A stretch of DNA of 8,964 nt, from contig JAEEOX010000210.1 in NCBI GenBank assembly GCA_016284485.1, positions 1 through 8,964 of the forward strand. The letters are read 5' to 3'. The notes beneath the pieces were generated by a model. The model saw only the letters and a list, made by a program, of their open reading frames with translations. It was not told the origin of the DNA and made no database searches. A program made the position numbers and the translations under genes. The stretch is from Bacillota bacterium (GTDB lineage: Bacteria > Bacillota > Clostridia > Peptostreptococcales > Anaerovoracaceae). Of this stretch, positions 5,478 through 8,964 are shown in pieces. Each line of letters starts with the position of its first letter. Position 1 is the first letter of the stretch.

Positions 5478-8400
5478 TCACACCTTGGGATCCAGCATTT
5501 TGTTGCCCTCGAAGACTTTGTCGAAGCGGCATACAGACCTGTACTCGCAGTATACGCAGGCGTTGGAGTTATTGTCTCCCACCATAGGTTCGATGGCCGC
5601 CCTGCCCTTGAGCAGGTCCTCCACTTTGCCTTTGACCACCTGCATCACGGAGCTTTCCATATCGTTGAAATCTTCCTCGGAAATGATGCTCTTTGTCTTC
5701 TTGATGGAGCCGTCTTTTTTGCGGGTCACGGGGATCACGCCGGAGGTGCCGGTGAAGTCTCCGGCGATGCCGGCGATGACTTCCGGATCGTCCACCACGA
5801 CGCCGTCAAGTCTGAGTTCTTTGGTTACTTCCCCCGCCACGTCCACGGCCTTGGCAGGATCGGTGGCGTCGATCAGGGGATCTTTTATGTGGTAATAAAA
5901 CACACCGGCCGGGCGTTTGACCTTCTCCCGGGCAGCCTCCATGTAAAGCATGAGCTGCAGCAGGTAGCCCTTCCTCGCCTCTTCAGGCTTGAATTCGATG
6001 CTCCCGGTCTTGTAGTCGATTATCTTAACCCTGTCGCCGGGGAGATAGTCCACCCTGTCGATGACTCCCTCGATGTAGACCTTGGAAGGCTCCTGATCGG
6101 TGCCGGTCTGTATCTCGATGGGCGGGATGGTCCCTCTGAAGGACCTGCCGAAGCGGGCCTCGAAAAGAGCCCTCTCGATGGTTCCCTCTCTCACCTGGTC
6201 CACCAGGTTTCTGCAGGTCTTGTAGCAGGCCTCGCGGATGCGTCCGGTCTGATACTCCTCGGCTTTGCCCTGGATGAAGACTCCGTCATAGTAGGAGGCG
6301 GACTCCTCGTTCATGTAGCTGTCCACCTTTGCCATGAGCTCCTCGTCGGTCACCGTCATCCACGGAGACTCCGGGGCGGTGACTTCCATGCCGTCCACGG
6401 TCAGTTCGTCTGAAAGCCTCTTCAGGCAGTGGTGGTAGATGTCTCCCACGCTTCTGGAATCAGGCTCGAAGATCCTCCTCTCGTCAGGCTTCAGGCCGTA
6501 GCCTATGAAGTAGGAGAAGGGGCAGCGGCTGAACTTCTCGATCCTGGAGGGGCTGAGAGATATGCCCTTCTCCGGGTCGAATCTGTAAAGCTCTCTGGCA
6601 GCCTCCCTGCCCAGGTCCTCCACCTTGTTGTCGAAGGAAATGCCGTCCCTTATCTGGGCCAGCCTGGCAGGATCGTGGTACTTGTACCAGTTGATGCCGC
6701 GGCTCACAGCCTCGGACAGATCGCCGCCGTTTTCGGTTAGATCCTCCAGGGAGTTGGCGATGAACCTGAGGCCGCTCATGCGTCCGTTCATCATTTTGAG
6801 ATCGTCCCCCGCGGAGACCACATCAGGCAGGATGCGGCCCTTGGCCTCAGGGAAGATCTCCTTCAGTTTATTCCAGACCGAAGAGCAGCGGCAGGCCTTG
6901 CCCTCTGCGTCGGCCATGTAGTAGCTTATGTATAACCTGGGGGCAGCGCTGAGGTTCCTGTAGATCCCCATCTTTTCCTCCAGGAGTTTCACCGGATCGG
7001 ATTTGAGAAGTTCTATACCTATCTCTCTGAAAAGTTCCTTTTCTTCCTCGCCGAAAAGTTCCTGTCCCGGGTCTCCCTTGGGCAGAACGCCCTCGTTGGC
7101 GCCCAGAACTATCAGCGCCTTGCAGTCGCTGAATCTGGTGCGCTGCATGGTACCCATGAGAAGGCTGTCTCTGGTGGGCGGCAGTTTGCCCACCCTGACT
7201 CCGGCCAGACCCTCGGCCAGCAGGCCGCGCATGGTCTCTCCGTCGAAGGGTTCCCCGCCTATTACTTCCTTCATCTGCTCCAGTGTTCTGAGCACAGCGT
7301 CCCAGACCTGGTCAGTCTCCTCCGCCAGGTCCTCCCTGCCGCCTGCAGTCTGCGCGGCGGTCAGGCTGTCGATCTTGCCCGGCAGGTCAACCTCGTCCCG
7401 CAGGAATCCATAAAAGCTCTCCACGAACTCACCGTAGGTAGCCGCCTTGAAGAATTCTTTGAATCTGAGAAGAGGCGCCACCGCCGTCTGGCGGAGACCA
7501 TCGATCCTCGCCAGTTCCTCCTCACCGTATTCCCCGGCGCCGCGTCTGAAGGGCTTCGTCCACATACGGCCCTTGATACGGTATTTGATGGAATAGTTTT
7601 CCAGGTCCGCCAGGTCCTCGAAGCTGTCGATCCCGGAGAACCCGGTCTTGAGCAGGGTCATCACCGAACCTGACTCGAAGTCTGAATTCACGCAGTCGAA
7701 CAGGGACATTATGTAGAGCACGATGGGGTTCTCACTGACCTCCCTGCCCTGGTCCGCGAAGATCTCCAGACCGTATTCCCTGAAGATCCTCCGGACGATG
7801 GGCCCGTAGTTCTCCTGGTCGTTCAGTATGATCTTGATATCCTGAAGCCTGAGTCCCTCGTCTCTTAAGAGGTGCAAAACATAGCAGGCCGCAGTCTCCG
7901 CTTCGGTGTACTGGTTGGATGCTTCCACCATCACAGGAAGCTGGATGCCGCGGATCTCCCCGGCCGGCAGAGCGTAGATCTCCCTCTCGATGTGCCGCAC
8001 CGCCGCGAACTCGTCGCCCGCAGGGTAAGCCTCGAAGCCATCGGGGATCTTTACCCTCCTGTGTTCCACTCCTCTTGTGGAGGCCTCCCTTTCCAGATCC
8101 CTCATGACGGTCCTGGTCAGTTCGAAGATGCCGCTGTCCCTCTCATTCTCGTCCAGGGAGCAGGTCAGCACCACGTTCACGTCCTTTGCCCAGGCCATGA
8201 GCTCCCCCAGGACCATGCGCGCCTTGGGGGCGAAGCTGTCGAAGCCGTAGACCCACACTGTGTTGTCGCGGATCAGGCGGGACTGGGATATTTTGCTCAG
8301 GAAAAGATCCACGTAATCCTCGGAATCCGTGTATCTGCCCTCTATCTTCTCCTCGTAGCTCTGGTAGAGGAGGATCAGGTCGCTGAGCTTGCGCCAGAGG

Positions 8401-8831
8401 TAGGTGCCCTCCTCCACGCTGTCGCGGATACGGATCAGCTCCTCCTGGCCGCAGTTGTACTGCTTGATCTCAGAGATGAAGTCATTGACCTTCTCCAGGA
8501 AGGATGTTTTGCGCTCCAGGCCGCGGTAGACCTGAAGGTTTTCGCGCTGCTCCATGGCTACTCCGGACAGGATCATCTGGCGGCCGTTCTTGTCGATGAA
8601 GGTGCGGCGGGAGCCGCCCAGCTCGTTCAGAAGCCTGTAGCCCAGTCTGGACATGGACAGTACCTCAGTGTCCATGATGGCCTCAGCCCCGGTCTCCCTG
8701 AAAAGCCTGTTCTCGGCTTCCATGGTGTACTGGTCCGGAACTATGATCAGGGCCCGCTTGCGCGGGTCCACGTGGCTGAATATGAACTTTTCGTGGTCGA
8801 CGGAAGCCCGTCCGTAGTAGATGTTAAGCAT
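5478..8831 (-). CDS. addB: ATP-dependent helicase/nuclease subunit B (AddB)
   Basis: This 1117-aa protein is the AddB subunit of AddAB, which processes double-strand DNA ends before RecA loading and reads Chi-like sites. The N-terminal half is the inactivated SF1-helicase fold, with the family's conserved TRFSDCKALIVLGANEGVLP (565-584). The C-terminal RecB-family nuclease shows GDIYHHCL (H800), EGVIDRVDY (D925) and IIDYKTG (D939, K941). Four cysteines, C770, then C1092, C1095 and C1101 (C-x2-C-x5-C), match the 4Fe-4S site that locks the nuclease domain in B. subtilis AddB. Length is close to the family (about 1150-1170). The expected N-terminal Walker A (GRSGSGKT-like) is replaced by GRASVDHEK. 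The ATG overlaps the upstream stop as TAATG and has no SD at normal distance, suggesting translational coupling. addA is not adjacent; the MFS gene follows after 14 nt. Confidence 0.95.
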   Translation of the reverse strand: MLNIYYGRASVDHEKFIFSHVDPRKRALIIVPDQYTMEAENRLFRETGAEAIMDTEVLSMSRLGYRLLNELGGSRRTFIDKNGRQMILSGVAMEQRENLQVYRGLERKTSFLEKVNDFISEIKQYNCGQEELIRIRDSVEEGTYLWRKLSDLILLYQSYEEKIEGRYTDSEDYVDLFLSKISQSRLIRDNTVWVYGFDSFAPKARMVLGELMAWAKDVNVVLTCSLDENERDSGIFELTRTVMRDLEREASTRGVEHRRVKIPDGFEAYPAGDEFAAVRHIEREIYALPAGEIRGIQLPVMVEASNQYTEAETAACYVLHLLRDEGLRLQDIKIILNDQENYGPIVRRIFREYGLEIFADQGREVSENPIVLYIMSLFDCVNSDFESGSVMTLLKTGFSGIDSFEDLADLENYSIKYRIKGRMWTKPFRRGAGEYGEEELARIDGLRQTAVAPLLRFKEFFKAATYGEFVESFYGFLRDEVDLPGKIDSLTAAQTAGGREDLAEETDQVWDAVLRTLEQMKEVIGGEPFDGETMRGLLAEGLAGVRVGKLPPTRDSLLMGTMQRTRFSDCKALIVLGANEGVLPKGDPGQELFGEEEKELFREIGIELLKSDPVKLLEEKMGIYRNLSAAPRLYISYYMADAEGKACRCSSVWNKLKEIFPEAKGRILPDVVSAGDDLKMMNGRMSGLRFIANSLEDLTENGGDLSEAVSRGINWYKYHDPARLAQIRDGISFDNKVEDLGREAARELYRFDPEKGISLSPSRIEKFSRCPFSYFIGYGLKPDERRIFEPDSRSVGDIYHHCLKRLSDELTVDGMEVTAPESPWMTVTDEELMAKVDSYMNEESASYYDGVFIQGKAEEYQTGRIREACYKTCRNLVDQVREGTIERALFEARFGRSFRGTIPPIEIQTGTDQEPSKVYIEGVIDRVDYLPGDRVKIIDYKTGSIEFKPEEARKGYLLQLMLYMEAAREKVKRPAGVFYYHIKDPLIDATDPAKAVDVAGEVTKELRLDGVVVDDPEVIAGIAGDFTGTSGVIPVTRKKDGSIKKTKSIISEEDFNDMESSVMQVVKGKVEDLLKGRAAIEPMVGDNNSNACVYCEYRSVCRFDKVFEGNKMLDPKV

Positions 8832-8964
8832 TACTCCGCAAGTTCAGTAAGCAGACTCCTTAGGTCCTCAGGGGTCTCGGTATAGTAGTCCCACGCCGCA
8901 TCTCCCACGCGGTCGTTGGTATCGCCGGTTATCCTCCAGCCCACCAGACAGGAGGGTATCATGG
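8831..8964 (-). CDS. C-terminal tail of an upstream gene, possibly HAD-family hydrolase, partial
   Basis: This is an open frame of 43 visible codons plus stop, entering from the window edge. It ends EDLRSLLTELAE and stops with TAA, whose last A-side base overlaps the addB ATG (TAATG). Identity is uncertain. The order 'small-x-PSCLVGW', a polar stretch, then DYYTETPEDLRSLLTEL resembles the C-terminal end of HAD subfamily IA phosphatases, which finish with '...DY.I.s..eL..ll'. No catalytic motif is inside the window, so the family is only a suggestion. The overlap indicates that it is the upstream partner of addB in one operon. Confidence 0.6.
   Translation of the reverse strand, partial: MIPSCLVGWRITGDTNDRVGDAAWDYYTETPEDLRSLLTELAE

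Noticed and set aside
5442..6413. A 323-codon open frame on the plus strand opposite the AddB nuclease domain
   Set aside because: It covers the antisense of the nuclease and Fe-S region, and its Val/His/Asp-rich translation is typical of an antisense frame. I see no SD or promoter.
7872..8885. A 337-codon open frame on the plus strand opposite addB
   Set aside because: It lies antisense to a clear AddB frame with intact family motifs, and its translation shows no recognisable domain. Long antisense frames arise here because the GC-rich gene seldom uses codons that read as stops on the other strand.
1..8964. Search for a mobile element, CRISPR array, toxin-antitoxin or defence system
   Set aside because: No direct repeat arrays, transposase or integrase motifs, tRNA-like sequence or unassigned compact gene cluster were seen. 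All long frames are explained by metabolic, transport or DNA-repair genes.

Overview
The window looks like chromosomal DNA from an anaerobic, fairly GC-rich member of the Clostridia (Bacillota). The evidence is the strong AGGAGG-type ribosome binding sites, the intrinsic terminators with long U tracts, an AddB-type (not RecBCD) recombination nuclease with its iron-sulfur cysteines, and a pyruvate/ammonia/indole-forming tryptophanase. A family such as Anaerovoracaceae is plausible but is only a guess from protein flavour. Coding is dense, and the longest stretch without a gene is about 190 bases (357-545).

Layout. (1) 1-356, minus: N-terminal part of a ketopantoate reductase family protein, cut by the window edge, with its own SD, a candidate extended -10 promoter and an imperfect palindrome upstream. 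(2) 487-525: a strong terminator that closes the next unit. (3) 546-2988, minus: deoD (purine nucleoside phosphorylase) followed after 82 nt by tnaA (tryptophanase, an unusually long 548-residue form), read as one deoD-tnaA unit from a good sigma-70-type promoter at 3064-3092. (4) 3156-4166, plus: ansA, a type I cytoplasmic L-asparaginase, read divergently from deoD; the two promoters overlap at their -35 elements. (5) 4179-4209: a shared terminator between the convergent ansA and MFS genes. (6) 4222-8964, minus: a tight operon of an incomplete upstream gene (HAD-like tail), addB (1117 aa) and a 12-TM MFS transporter with a TTG start. Junctions are a 1-nt overlap (TAATG) and a 14-nt gap.

How the genes relate. 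deoD, tnaA and ansA are all scavenging enzymes: they release ribose-1-phosphate and purine base, pyruvate plus ammonia plus indole, and aspartate plus ammonia. This fits an amino-acid and nucleoside fermenting lifestyle. AddB is half of the AddAB end-resection helicase-nuclease, but addA is not next to it as it usually is.

I found no mobile element, CRISPR array, tRNA/rRNA or defence system, and nothing that amounts to a new multi-gene system. The points worth a second look are the enlarged tryptophanase with tryptophanase-type specificity residues, AddB without a recognisable Walker A motif and without an adjacent addA, the overlapping divergent promoters, and the alternative hairpins between deoD and tnaA.
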